Source: Chloroflexi bacterium HGW-Chloroflexi-4 (GTDB lineage: Bacteria > Chloroflexota > Anaerolineae > Anaerolineales > Anaerolineaceae). From it: 64,000 nucleotides of DNA. The DNA lies in contig PHBW01000016.1 of the NCBI GenBank assembly GCA_002840715.1, positions 16,479 through 80,478 on the forward strand. Reading direction: 5' to 3'. How positions within the stretch are numbered: the first letter of the stretch is position 1; each line of letters begins with the position of its first letter. Shown here piece by piece: positions 25,934-34,936 of the stretch. The position numbers were made by a program, and so were the translations under genes. The notes under the pieces are model-generated. The model did no database searches. It had not been told where the DNA came from and saw only the letters and a list, made by a program, of their open reading frames with translations.

Positions 25934-27337
25934 TTAATTCCACTCGGTGTGGTACGTGCCTTCTTTGTCGAGACGGCGGTAAGTGTGAGCGCCGAAATAA
26001 TCGCGCTGAGCCTGGGTGAGGTTGGCGGGCAGACGGTTACTGCGGTAGGTATCGTAATAGGCGAGCGCCGAACTGAAAGCCAGCGAGGGTATGCCGCTGT
26101 TGGCAGCCATGCTGACGAGGGTGCGCAGGGCGGCCTGGCCTCGGTTCATTTTGGTCGAAAACTCGGGGTCCACCATCAGGTTGGTCAGATCGTTGTTGCG
26201 CTTGTAGGCATCGCGGATGTCGTTCAAGAATCGAGCGCGGATGATGCATCCACCGCGCCAGATGCGGGCAATCTCTGAATAATTAAGGTCGTAACTGTAT
26301 TCTTTGCTGGCCAGGCGTAGCATGGCAAAACCCTGGGCGTAGGAACAAATTTTGGCGGTGTAGAGAGCGTCGCGGATAAAGGCAATGTTTTGCGTGCGGT
26401 CGCCTTTGATCTGAGCTTTAGGGCCGACCAATAGACTTGAAGCGGTCACACGTTCCGCTTTGAGACCGCTGATGATGCGGCTTTCGACTGCGGCATTGAT
26501 GGTGGGGATGGGTGCGCCGATGTCAAAGGAATTCTGGCTGGTCCATTTGCCGGTGCCTTTTTGCTGTGCTTCATCCAAAATGAGGTCGACAATGGCTTTA
26601 TCTGTCTCACGGTCGTACCTTTGGAAAATGTCAGCAGTGATTTCGATTAAGTACGATTCAAGATCACCTTTATTCCATTCAGCAAACACATCGTGCAGTT
26701 CCTGATTGTTTAATCCTAATCCGCGGTGCAGCAGGTCGTAGGCTTCGGCAATCAACTGCATATCGCCGTATTCGATGCCGTTGTGCACCATCTTGACGTA
26801 ATGCCCCGCACCGCGAGGACCCATGTACGCTACGCAGGGTTCACCATCCACTTTGGCAGAAATTGCTTCGAAAACCGGCTTGATTAGCTCCCAGGCCTGG
26901 GGCTGCCCGCCGGGCATGATGGAGGGTCCCCACAATGCGCCTTGTTCCCCGCCGCTGACACCGGCGCCAATGTAGTTCAAGCCCAGCAGTTCCAACTCGC
27001 GTGAACGCAGTTCAGTCTCATAAAAATAGGTGTTACCGCCATCAATCAGCAAATCGTCTTTTGAAAGCAAGGGTTTTATTGAGTTGATTGCTGATTCAAT
27101 GGGTTTGCCGGCCGGCACCATGATCAATATGCGCCTGGGATGCTCAAGGGATTTTAGAAAGGATTCAAGTGTGTCACAAGCGATCAGCTTTTTTGTTCTG
27201 GCTTCTTCACCAAATGAGGTCACCTTGGCGGCGTCCAAATCGTAACCGGCCACGCGAAATCCGTTGCGTTCCATATTCAAGGCGAGCATGCGTCCCATCA
27301 CGCCGAGACCCATGACGCCGAAATTAGCTTTTTGCAT
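25934..27337 (-). CDS. gnd: 6-phosphogluconate dehydrogenase, decarboxylating
   Basis: This enzyme oxidises 6-phosphogluconate to ribulose 5-phosphate and CO2 in the pentose phosphate pathway. The 467-residue protein has the dinucleotide motif GVMGLGVMGRMLALNM, the substrate signature IGAGVSGGEQGALWGPSIMPGG, the catalytic Lys in GAGHYVKMVHNGIEYGDMQ, and the C-terminal GGCIIRARFL and RRLDKEGTYHTEW blocks. Length and residues are those of the long, usually NADP-dependent form. It is transcribed alone, divergent from the DUF218 remnant. Confidence 0.96.
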   Translation of the reverse strand: MQKANFGVMGLGVMGRMLALNMERNGFRVAGYDLDAAKVTSFGEEARTKKLIACDTLESFLKSLEHPRRILIMVPAGKPIESAINSIKPLLSKDDLLIDGGNTYFYETELRSRELELLGLNYIGAGVSGGEQGALWGPSIMPGGQPQAWELIKPVFEAISAKVDGEPCVAYMGPRGAGHYVKMVHNGIEYGDMQLIAEAYDLLHRGLGLNNQELHDVFAEWNKGDLESYLIEITADIFQRYDRETDKAIVDLILDEAQQKGTGKWTSQNSFDIGAPIPTINAAVESRIISGLKAERVTASSLLVGPKAQIKGDRTQNIAFIRDALYTAKICSYAQGFAMLRLASKEYSYDLNYSEIARIWRGGCIIRARFLNDIRDAYKRNNDLTNLMVDPEFSTKMNRGQAALRTLVSMAANSGIPSLAFSSALAYYDTYRSNRLPANLTQAQRDYFGAHTYRRLDKEGTYHTEWN

Positions 27338-27511
27338 TATTCCTCCTGCAAGTTGTCGTGCAACAACCGATAAAAAATGGAAAAGGATTATTCCACCTAT
27401 TCTTTACTTATTGCGATACCCTCTTTTATTTTATCTTATGGGTGGGTATAAATCCACAAGATGGAGGTGCGGATTAAAAATTGATTTTGTTTTGTTTTAT
27501 GATCAAGCGAT

Positions 27512-28165
27512 ATGACTGGAAAAAAGAAAAGTAAAAACTGGATCCTGTTTGTGATCCTTGCATGCTTGTCTTGCTGCTTCCTGATCATGCTGCAGCCCAT
27601 CGGCGACTACCTGGTTGTGCAGGATGAAATTCAAAAAACGGATTTGATTGCTGCAGTCAGCGGACCTGAATACCGCATTTTATATGCTTCAGAACTCTAC
27701 ATGAAGGGGCTGGCGAATACGGTTTTTTTCACCGGCGGGTTCAGTAAAGAAAACAATCGCATCGAAGCTTCGTGGAGCAAGTATGTGGCTGAAACTCACG
27801 GCGTGCCGGGGGAGGCGATCGTAATTGATGAAAATGCTGTTCTTACCACACATGATGAAGCAGTACTGCTCAAAAATTACATTGATGCCCATCCTGACAC
27901 TGTTAAGACGGTCGCTCTTGTGACCGATCCGTGGCATTCGCGGCGCACCAGGTGAATCTACCAAAAAGTGCTGGGCGACGAGGTCAAGGTCTATATGATG
28001 CCTGTGACGCGCACCCGCACGGACTTTCCGAAATACTGGTGGACGGAAGCCAGCTCACGCCAATTGGTCTGGAACGAGTATGTCAAGTTGGTCTTTTATC
28101 TATTCCGTCACCAGATCGCCACCGGGCACTTCCGCTCATGGCTGTCACAGTTCGACAAGTTCTAG
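27512..28165 (+). pseudogene. YdcF/SanA-like DUF218 membrane protein interrupted by in-frame TGA
   Basis: The reading frame codes for an N-terminal membrane anchor (residues about 10-30, WILFVILACLSCCFLIML) and a DUF218 domain ending in VTDPWHSRRTR, where TGA (codon 148, 27953-27955) stops it. The same frame then continues I-Y-Q-K-V-L-G-D-E-V-K-V-Y-M-M-P to a TAG at 28163, restoring the expected C-terminal part. Relatives usually have an aromatic residue, often Trp, at this place, so TGG to TGA is the simplest change. Nearby genes use TGA as a true stop. DUF218 proteins are cell-envelope associated with poorly known function. A sequencing error is possible. Confidence 0.75.
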
Positions 28166-28182
28166 TTATAAGGAATTGACTG

Positions 28183-28824
28183 TTGAAAAATCACCAGCGA
28201 TTAGCATATATCTTTTCCAAGGCATACATAATCTGCGGTGCGCCCTGTTGCGGAAAATCAACCCTTGCGGAACGATTATCATTGGATTTTGGTCTGATCT
28301 ATTTTAAAGCAGATGATCACGTCTCCGATTACATGCTGCGATGCACTCAGCGAGATCAACCAATGATGTTCCAGTATTCAAAACTATCCTGGAATGAGAT
28401 CTGGTCCAAACCTGTTGACGTTCTAGTTACTGAAGAATTCATTTTTTATCAAGAATTATTTCCCTATATATTGGAAGATCTGTTGAAAATTGAAGATGAT
28501 AATGCGGTTTTATTGGAAGGGGCTGCTTTTCTACCAGAACTGTTGGATGATTGGCCGATAGATCGAAAAAAAGTTGTTTTTATGAAACCGACACCTGAGT
28601 TTCAAAGTATTCATAATTGCAAACGTTCGTGGATTCAACCAATTTTAAACTCGTGTGACAATCCTGATCTTGCTTTCCATAATTGGATGAAAAGGGATGA
28701 ATTGTTTGGAGATGAAGTTTCCAGGCAGGCATTAAATCGCGATCTAAACGTTGTTGTTGTAGATGGTTCCCTTTCTTTGGAAGAGCAATATATGGCAATT
28801 AATAAACAATTTGATTTAAAATGA
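28183..28824 (+). CDS. P-loop NTPase of kinase type, function unknown
   Basis: The 213-residue protein has a Walker A loop CGAPCCGKST near residue 18 followed by LAERLSLDFGLIYFKADDH, the layout of small-molecule or nucleotide kinases. ADDH may be the acceptor-binding Asp pair. VLLEGAAFLPEL suggests a Walker-B-like strand. A TTG start is used because AAGGA lies about 8 bases upstream and no ATG fits. No specific family is recognised. It directly follows the broken DUF218 gene and is closed by a terminator. Confidence 0.6.
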   Translation: MKNHQRLAYIFSKAYIICGAPCCGKSTLAERLSLDFGLIYFKADDHVSDYMLRCTQRDQPMMFQYSKLSWNEIWSKPVDVLVTEEFIFYQELFPYILEDLLKIEDDNAVLLEGAAFLPELLDDWPIDRKKVVFMKPTPEFQSIHNCKRSWIQPILNSCDNPDLAFHNWMKRDELFGDEVSRQALNRDLNVVVVDGSLSLEEQYMAINKQFDLK

Positions 28825-28885
28825 TTAATTTCCTCACAATATTACTTGAAATTGTGATATCCCAAAATCAGGTAACAGCTGACTC

Positions 28886-28912
28886 CCCTCCAAATAAAGT
28901 GGAGGGTTTTTT
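28886..28912 (+). terminator. Terminator after the P-loop gene
   Basis: CCCTCCA (28886-28892) pairs with TGGAGGG (28900-28906) across a 7-base loop and is followed by six T. Confidence 0.88.
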
Positions 28913-29030
28913 CTTAATTTCGACACTTAATAGTATATATATCTAACACTTATGCAAGTTCATTTTCAATCACTTGACCTGTATAATGTGTGTAGCAGTT
29001 CTATTTACTTTTAATTGGAAGAGGGATTCC

Positions 29031-30308
29031 ATGACCGATTTATTAACCATTTCACTCGAAGAACTCGTTTCCAGTCTATCCTCCTTAATGGATCACACTA
29101 TTGCTCCTTTGCGAGACCATCACCGCCGCACCGCCATTGCGGCATTTCATATCGCTGACCAACTTGACCTCACTTGGCAGCAGCGGCATGATTTAATTTT
29201 TGCTTCTGCCATTCACGATATTGGGGCTTTTTCTGTGATGGAACAGCAAGTGCTGCATGATTTGAGTTTTGAATCGCAATATATTAACCTGCATGCCAGG
29301 GCAGCTTACCTGCTGCTCAAAGAGTTCAGTTATTTTGACACCATTGCCGAAATCCTTCGTTACCATCACGCTTACCTCAATAACAGCACAGAGTTGGATC
29401 GCACCTTGATCCCCTACGAATCCTTAATCATGCAAGTAGCTGATCATGCCGCAGTCTTGTCAGTTGATTCGCTGAATATCCTTGATGCATCAGCAGCGAT
29501 CATCAATGAAGTTAACCAACAGTCAGGGATCATGTTTGTACCAGAAATCGTTGAAGCCTTTAATCGGGCTGCCGAAAAAGAAAATTTCTGGTTGGATATC
29601 AAGAACCTGCCCTTAAGTTCGCTTTTTAAAGATCGTCTGAAATTGGATAATCTGCATATAAAAAGCAGTGAGCTTATGGGTTTGGTCAATCTATTTCGCA
29701 GGATCATTGACTTTCGCAGTGAGGTCACTTCAACGCATACAGCCGGTGTGGCGGCAGTTTCAGCAGAATTAGCCAGGTTCCACGGCAGAGAAGAAGAGAC
29801 TATCCGTAAAATAAAGATTGCAGGTTACCTGCATGATATTGGCAAACTGATTGTGCCATCTGAAATTCTTGAAAAGCCTAGTAAATTGACACCGCAGGAA
29901 TTTAACATCATTCGCACACATACCTATTTCACTTATGAGTTTCTTAACGGCATGACCATTTTCAAAGATATCCGCGATTGGGCTTCTCAGCATCATGAAC
30001 GTTTGAACGGCCGCGGATACCCCTTTCACGAGAATGACAATACGCTGCCGTTTGAATCGAGAGCGATTGCGGTTGCAGATGTTTTCACCGCCTTGACTGA
30101 AGACCGGCCTTATCGAAAAGGGGTTACTGGTAAAGATGCAATGCTCGTTATGGATGTGGATGTGCAGAAAGGTGAATTGGACGGCGTACTGGTAGCCTTG
30201 TTAGGTGCTCACTTGGATCAGATCAACCAGGCGCGCGTGATTGCTCAGGATGCCTCCCAAAAAGAGTATCAGGTGTTTGTGATGGAATTAACTAAGGATC
30301 AATTCTAG
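29031..30308 (+). CDS. Double HD-domain protein with C-terminal HD-GYP, probable cyclic-dinucleotide phosphodiesterase
   Basis: The ATG at 29031 has GAGGG just upstream; the 425-residue protein has two HD domains. The first (about 20-130) keeps ASAIHDIGAFS and RYHHAYL. The second (about 225-400) reads SAELARFHG, GYLHDIGKL, IRTHTYFTYEFL, HHERLNGRGYP and AVADVFTALTEDRPYR, the HD-GYP signature with the HHE and GYP elements needed to hydrolyse c-di-GMP. No receiver or membrane segment is seen. A perfect TATAAT at 28982-28987 may be its -10. It is a single gene closed by a strong terminator. Confidence 0.85.
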   Translation: MTDLLTISLEELVSSLSSLMDHTIAPLRDHHRRTAIAAFHIADQLDLTWQQRHDLIFASAIHDIGAFSVMEQQVLHDLSFESQYINLHARAAYLLLKEFSYFDTIAEILRYHHAYLNNSTELDRTLIPYESLIMQVADHAAVLSVDSLNILDASAAIINEVNQQSGIMFVPEIVEAFNRAAEKENFWLDIKNLPLSSLFKDRLKLDNLHIKSSELMGLVNLFRRIIDFRSEVTSTHTAGVAAVSAELARFHGREEETIRKIKIAGYLHDIGKLIVPSEILEKPSKLTPQEFNIIRTHTYFTYEFLNGMTIFKDIRDWASQHHERLNGRGYPFHENDNTLPFESRAIAVADVFTALTEDRPYRKGVTGKDAMLVMDVDVQKGELDGVLVALLGAHLDQINQARVIAQDASQKEYQVFVMELTKDQF

Positions 30309-30336
30309 AAAAAGGTTGTATTTTTTAATGGACTGA

Positions 30337-30373
30337 TAACAGACTTAAGCCCTGAGTCTGTTATTTTTTTTTA
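30337..30373 (+). terminator. Terminator after the HD-GYP gene
   Basis: A perfect 10-bp stem (ATAACAGACT 30337-30346 with 30356-30365) is followed by a run of eight or more T. Confidence 0.9.
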
Positions 30374-30421
30374 ATTCCCCTTCTATCTGTTGTTTTTTCG
30401 GCATTTCATTGGCAAAAGTAT

Positions 30422-30443
30422 GGCGGAATCACCGCCCTTTTTT
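30422..30443 (+). terminator. Second hairpin with T run before module A
   Basis: GGCGG and CCGCC (30422-30426 with 30432-30436) pair across AATCA and are followed by CTTTTTTG. It is about 80 bases upstream of the FGGY kinase start, so it may be a backup terminator or a leader attenuator of module A. Confidence 0.55.
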
Positions 30444-30514
30444 GTTTTATCCTTTATTTGTCAAAAACAAACACAAAAACCTCGCCATTTTGCGGTGGTA
30501 ACGGAGTTGATCGC

Positions 30515-32026
30515 TTGAAGTATGTGGTTTCTTATGACCTGGGGACTGGTGGACTGAAAGCAGGGCTCTATCAATTGGATGGAGTCTCAGTTGGTTTCGA
30601 GTTTGTTTCTTATCAAACCTATTATCCTGGACCGGACTGGCATGAGCAGCGTCCGCAAGATTGGTGGCAGGCAGTTTGTCTGGCCACTAAAACGCTGATG
30701 CAAAGGAGTTGCGTCAACCCTTTAAATGTGGCGGCAGTAGCTGCCAGCGGACACAGCTTGGTGGCTGCTCCCATTAACAATTATGGCGATTTGCTGCTTG
30801 AAAGTGTACCGATCTGGTCGGATCGGCGGGCTAAAGTACAAGCAACAGAATTCTTTAAACAGGTCGATTACGAAAAGTGGTATTTGACCACCGGTAACGG
30901 TGATCCGCCTGAGACATATTCTGTCTTTAAATTAATGTGGCTTAAAAAACACTATCCTGACATTTTCGCCGGAACCAGTGCAGTATTAGGCAGCAAAGAT
31001 TTCCTCAATTTCATGTTGACTGGCGTAATCGCCACTGATTTTTCATATGCATCGGGAAGCGGTGTGTTTGACCTGTTAAATTGGGGCTACAAAGACGCAT
31101 ATATTGAAAAGGCAGGTTTGCCCAGGCACTTATTTATTGAACCCATAGAATCTCACGCTCTTGTCGGCAGAGTGACTGCCAAAGCCGCTGAGGCTTGCGG
31201 CTTGCATGAAGGTATCGGGGTTTTCTGCGGCGGTGTGGATAATTCTTGCATGGCGCTCGGCACCACCGGCATGGGAAAGGACAGGGTTTATACCTCACTG
31301 GGTTCATCGGCATGGATTGCTGTTTCGGCAGAAAAGCCAATCTTGGATACCAAAAAATTGCCTTTTGTGTTTGCCCATGTTGAAAAGGGATATTACACCA
31401 CGGGAGTTTCGATTTTTGCGGCTGGCAGCGCATATCGCTGGGCGAAAGAAACGTTGTGTGCAGACCTCTCAGGTGATGTTTACGAAAAAATGAATGCCCT
31501 GGTTGCAGAATCCCCGGCGGGGGCAAACGGGGTGATGTTCAATCCTTCTCTGGCCGGAGGCAGCTCTCAGGAACCCAGTGAGGAGCTCGCGGGTGCCTTC
31601 TTCGGTTTGAAGTTATCCAATACGCGGTCTGATCTTTTAAGAGCCATCCTTGAAGGGGTGGCGCTGAGTCTTGGAACCTGCTGTCTTGCGGTGATTGACC
31701 CGATGCTCGACACGGATGAACCAATGATCATGTGCGGCGGCGGCGCCAAGAGTGAGCTGTGGATGCAGATCTTCGCTGATGTGTATAACCGTAAAGTAGT
31801 GATTGCCAACGTGGATCAGAACGCGGCATCTCTCGGGGCGGCTGCCATTGCCCTTCGCGGCGCAGGCTTCTGGCATGATTACGCTCCTTTGAATGCATTG
31901 TTTCAAATTCAGAAAACCTATTTACCTATAGAAGAGAATCATAAAAGTTATACCCTGCTGGCTAAACGGTTCACGCAGTGGATCACTGCCCTAGCAGAAC
32001 TTCATGAAAGTATTGATCAAGGATAA
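30515..32026 (+). CDS. FGGY-family carbohydrate kinase, xylulokinase-like (module A)
   Basis: The start TTG at 30515 has GGAG 8 bases upstream and gives LKYVVSYDLGTGGLKAG, aligning with the start of the module B kinase. The 503-residue protein has the N-terminal phosphate loop DLGTGGLKAGLY, GHSL and PIWSDRRA in the sugar site, the CGGVDNSCMALG segment and the C-terminal GGGAKSELWMQIFADV with the ATP-binding loop. FGGY kinases phosphorylate ketoses or polyols; xylulose, ribulose, erythrulose or a deoxy-sugar are candidates. It is the first gene of a five-gene unit and is paralogous to the kinase at 55658-57196. Confidence 0.88.
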   Translation: MKYVVSYDLGTGGLKAGLYQLDGVSVGFEFVSYQTYYPGPDWHEQRPQDWWQAVCLATKTLMQRSCVNPLNVAAVAASGHSLVAAPINNYGDLLLESVPIWSDRRAKVQATEFFKQVDYEKWYLTTGNGDPPETYSVFKLMWLKKHYPDIFAGTSAVLGSKDFLNFMLTGVIATDFSYASGSGVFDLLNWGYKDAYIEKAGLPRHLFIEPIESHALVGRVTAKAAEACGLHEGIGVFCGGVDNSCMALGTTGMGKDRVYTSLGSSAWIAVSAEKPILDTKKLPFVFAHVEKGYYTTGVSIFAAGSAYRWAKETLCADLSGDVYEKMNALVAESPAGANGVMFNPSLAGGSSQEPSEELAGAFFGLKLSNTRSDLLRAILEGVALSLGTCCLAVIDPMLDTDEPMIMCGGGAKSELWMQIFADVYNRKVVIANVDQNAASLGAAAIALRGAGFWHDYAPLNALFQIQKTYLPIEENHKSYTLLAKRFTQWITALAELHESIDQG

Positions 32027-32051
32027 CTAATTAAAACAGGAGAAGATAATT

Positions 32052-33029
32052 ATGAAGGTCGGTTTTTGCACAATTAATTACTCCGAGCTGGCGCTGGATG
32101 ATGTCATCGAAATGGTGGCAAAAAAGGGATATGAAGCCGTAGAGATACCGGCTTATACCGACAATGGACAGATGGATGTTGACGAAATGTTGAAAAACGG
32201 CAACGCCAAAAAGCTGAAAAAGAAGGTGAATGACGCAGGCTTGATCATCTCAGGCATTTCAAATCATGCTGATTCGCCGCTGGTGCTAGGCCCTCACGGC
32301 AGAGACCTGGCAGCCATCTGCCCCGGCACTCCCGCCGAGCAGATCAAATTCGGCACGGAAAGCATGCTGAAGTGCGCCAGACTGGCCAACGAACTCGAAA
32401 TCCCGGCAGTGGTGGCCTTCTCGGGTGTTGGTAATTTTGGACATTTCAATGACTGGCCTTACCCTGAAGGTTGGAAGGAAGAGGAAGAGGCTTTTGTTAA
32501 GAATTGGGTGCCCATCTTTGATAAATTCGCTGAGTACGGCGTCAAGGTGGCTTTTGAGCCGCATCCCAATAATATTATCTATGACATTCACACCACAAAA
32601 CGCTGCCTGGCCTTGTGTGATAATCACGTGGCATTTGGCATCAATTTTGACCCGGCCAATATCTTCTATACGGGCATCAATCTTGGCAGCTATATTGACG
32701 AGATCGGTGACCGCATTGTGTTGGTGCATGCAAAAGACTGCGAACTGGTGGAGCACAACATGGCTCGCGGCGGGTATTGGATGCTTCAGCGAGATTGGGG
32801 CAATCTTGACCGCAGCTTCCGCTTCAGAATCCCCGGCTGGGGCTCGATCAATTGGAAGAGTGTGATCACTGAACTCTTTATGACCGGCTACACCGGTGTG
32901 TTTTCATACGAGCATGAAGATGTGACCATGTCTCGCGCGGATGGAATTGACAAGGCGATTGCCTTTTTGAAACCTTTGATGATCAACCAGCCCTACGAAG
33001 GCCGCAACGATAAACTCTTTCAAAAGTAG
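32052..33029 (+). CDS. TIM-barrel sugar phosphate isomerase/epimerase (module A)
   Basis: The 325-residue protein is of the xylose-isomerase-like TIM-barrel family. Metal ligands are visible as Glu in VAFEPHPNN, Asp in INFDPAN, His in VLVHAKD and Glu in SYEHEDVTMSR. It ends NQPYEGRNDKLFQK, nearly the same tail as the module B copy. Such enzymes use Mn2+ or a similar metal to move a carbonyl or epimerise a ketose at C3; some relatives act on 3-keto-glycosides. AGGAG lies before the ATG, and it is 25 bases from the kinase. Confidence 0.87.
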   Translation: MKVGFCTINYSELALDDVIEMVAKKGYEAVEIPAYTDNGQMDVDEMLKNGNAKKLKKKVNDAGLIISGISNHADSPLVLGPHGRDLAAICPGTPAEQIKFGTESMLKCARLANELEIPAVVAFSGVGNFGHFNDWPYPEGWKEEEEAFVKNWVPIFDKFAEYGVKVAFEPHPNNIIYDIHTTKRCLALCDNHVAFGINFDPANIFYTGINLGSYIDEIGDRIVLVHAKDCELVEHNMARGGYWMLQRDWGNLDRSFRFRIPGWGSINWKSVITELFMTGYTGVFSYEHEDVTMSRADGIDKAIAFLKPLMINQPYEGRNDKLFQK

Positions 33030-33040
33030 AGGAGACACCC

Positions 33041-34108
33041 ATGAGAACAATGAAAGCCATGGTTCTTGAAGAACCCAAGAAATTTGTCTACCAGGATGTG
33101 CCCGTTCCCAGCATTAACAGTGAAGAGGTCTTGATCAAGGTTAAATACTGCGGCATTTGCGGTTCGGATTGGGGTTCATACCAGGGCAAATATGCGGAAG
33201 AGGTTGCCTGCCTGCCGTTAATCACCGGTCATGAATTTTGGGGTGTGATCGAAGAAGTTGGCAAGGATGTCATATCCGTCAAGCCCGGAGACCGGGTGGC
33301 GGTGGATATCTGTCTGCCTTGCGGAACCTGCTATTACTGCCGGCGCGGAGAACCCCTGTTATGCGGTTCTTTCGCGCAAATTGGCATCCATGTGAACGGC
33401 GCATTTGCAGAATATGTCAAAGCCCCGGCCCGCAACTGCTACATTTTGCCGGATGAAATTGATGATTATGCCGCCGCTTTTATTGAACCTCTGACCGCCT
33501 GCATCAATGCTTCTCGCAAGATGAACTGCGAATTGGGCGCATCTGTGGCGGTGATCGGGGCAGGGCTTGGCACCATCCATGCGCTGTTGGCTAAACTGCG
33601 CGGAGCTGCACCTGTGATCGTGATCGACTCTCAGCAGAAACGTCTCGAAACTGCCAAAGCCATGTCTGCCGATTATGTGATCGACATCACCAAGACACCG
33701 GATGCCGTGGCAGAAGTGATGAAACTGACCGACGGTGTCGGGGTGGATTATGTGATTGAAGCCGTGGGCAAATCCCAAACCTATGAACAGGCGTTCAAGA
33801 TGATCCGTCGCGGAGGCAAGCTTGAAGCTTTTGGCATCTGCTCGGATGACGACCTGGCTAAGCTGCCTCCTGCAGCTTTTGTGCTTCAAGAAAAGAAAAT
33901 CGGCGGTTCATGTGCCGGCATCGGTCATGATTGGGAAGTGGCGATTGCACTGCTGCAATACAAACGGGTTGATCCGCACCCGTTGATCTCGATGATCGTT
34001 CCGTTGCGAGAGCTGGAACAGTCGCTCAATGAATTACAGCAAAACAAAGACCTGGTTAAAGTACTGGTTTCGCCCGAGATCAGCGAGAGAATCATCCTTA
34101 TTCAATAG
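33041..34108 (+). CDS. Zinc-dependent medium-chain sugar/polyol dehydrogenase (module A)
   Basis: The 355-residue protein is of the sorbitol/threonine dehydrogenase type. Catalytic zinc ligands sit in CGICGSD and GHEFWG, structural zinc ligands in CLPCGTCYYCRRGEPLLCG, and the NAD(P) site is AVIGAGLGTIHAL, followed by VIDSQQKR, where Asp favours NAD+. It likely oxidises a polyol or aldose hydroxyl, or reduces a keto sugar. It begins 11 bases after the epimerase stop and is paralogous to 53515-54573. Confidence 0.9.
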   Translation: MRTMKAMVLEEPKKFVYQDVPVPSINSEEVLIKVKYCGICGSDWGSYQGKYAEEVACLPLITGHEFWGVIEEVGKDVISVKPGDRVAVDICLPCGTCYYCRRGEPLLCGSFAQIGIHVNGAFAEYVKAPARNCYILPDEIDDYAAAFIEPLTACINASRKMNCELGASVAVIGAGLGTIHALLAKLRGAAPVIVIDSQQKRLETAKAMSADYVIDITKTPDAVAEVMKLTDGVGVDYVIEAVGKSQTYEQAFKMIRRGGKLEAFGICSDDDLAKLPPAAFVLQEKKIGGSCAGIGHDWEVAIALLQYKRVDPHPLISMIVPLRELEQSLNELQQNKDLVKVLVSPEISERIILIQ

Positions 34109-34189
34109 ATTTAAGTGGAGATTTTTTCCACAACATCCGTTTACCGAATTAGATTCGGCAAACAAAAAATTAATTTGGAGACAAGCACA

Positions 34190-34909
34190 ATGAAGATCAC
34201 TTATTTGGAATATGCAAAAATGATTGATGCAAGCTCACTAAAACTGGATACGTCTTATGATGATTACCATGCTTTGGTGGCGGCCTGCAAGAAATACAGT
34301 TTTGGTTGTGTTTTTATCTGGCCGGCTTATTATCCTGAAATCTGTGAAGCTTTAAAAGGAACAGTTACCGAATTCGGCACATCGCTTTCCTTTCCATCCG
34401 GGCAGGAAGCAACAGAAACCAAGGTGCATCAGGCGCGCCTGTTCACCAGCCTTGGCGCTGAACAGGTGGATATGGTAATGAACGTTGGCTGGTTGAAAAG
34501 TAAAAAGTATGACATGGTCAAAGCCGACATTGCCGCGATACGTGCAGCCACCAAATATACCTCTCTCAAGGTGATCATCGAAGCCATGCTGTTGACTGAT
34601 GAAGAGATTGTCAAAGCCTGCGAAATCGTGGCAGATTGCGGCGCGGATTATGTAAAAAGCGGCACCGGTTTTTCTGCTGAACCCACAACCTTGCATCACA
34701 TCGCTGTGATGAAAAACACCGTGGGCAACCGCTGCAAGATCAAAGCGGCAGGCGGCGTAAAAACACTCGATTTGTTGGTTAAGATGCATGCGATGGGTGT
34801 CACCCGTTTTGGCATTGGTTACAAAAATGCCATCGCCATTTCTGAAGAAGCAATGTTGATGAAAGACGGCATCGAGATTCCTGAAATTCGCATCGAAGAT
34901 TATCTTTAA
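34190..34909 (+). CDS. DeoC-family aldolase (module A)
   Basis: The ATG at 34190 follows GGAG, giving 239 residues. Schiff-base Lys lies in GADYVKSGTGF and the second active-site Lys in KIKAAGGVKT, as in 2-deoxyribose-5-phosphate aldolase. LSFPSGQEATETK is the family's substrate loop. DeoC splits 2-deoxyribose 5-phosphate into glyceraldehyde 3-phosphate and acetaldehyde; related proteins act on other phosphorylated ketoses. The linkage with an FGGY kinase and an epimerase, not with nucleoside phosphorylases, suggests a sugar pathway different from nucleoside salvage. Confidence 0.9.
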   Translation: MKITYLEYAKMIDASSLKLDTSYDDYHALVAACKKYSFGCVFIWPAYYPEICEALKGTVTEFGTSLSFPSGQEATETKVHQARLFTSLGAEQVDMVMNVGWLKSKKYDMVKADIAAIRAATKYTSLKVIIEAMLLTDEEIVKACEIVADCGADYVKSGTGFSAEPTTLHHIAVMKNTVGNRCKIKAAGGVKTLDLLVKMHAMGVTRFGIGYKNAIAISEEAMLMKDGIEIPEIRIEDYL

Positions 34910-34936
34910 TCCGCCTGTCATAAAGGAGATCAAACT

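Noticed and set aside
27953..27955. TGA as a Trp or selenocysteine codon
   Set aside because: TGA ends several neighbouring genes, and no clear selenocysteine element was seen after it, so mutation or read error is more likely.
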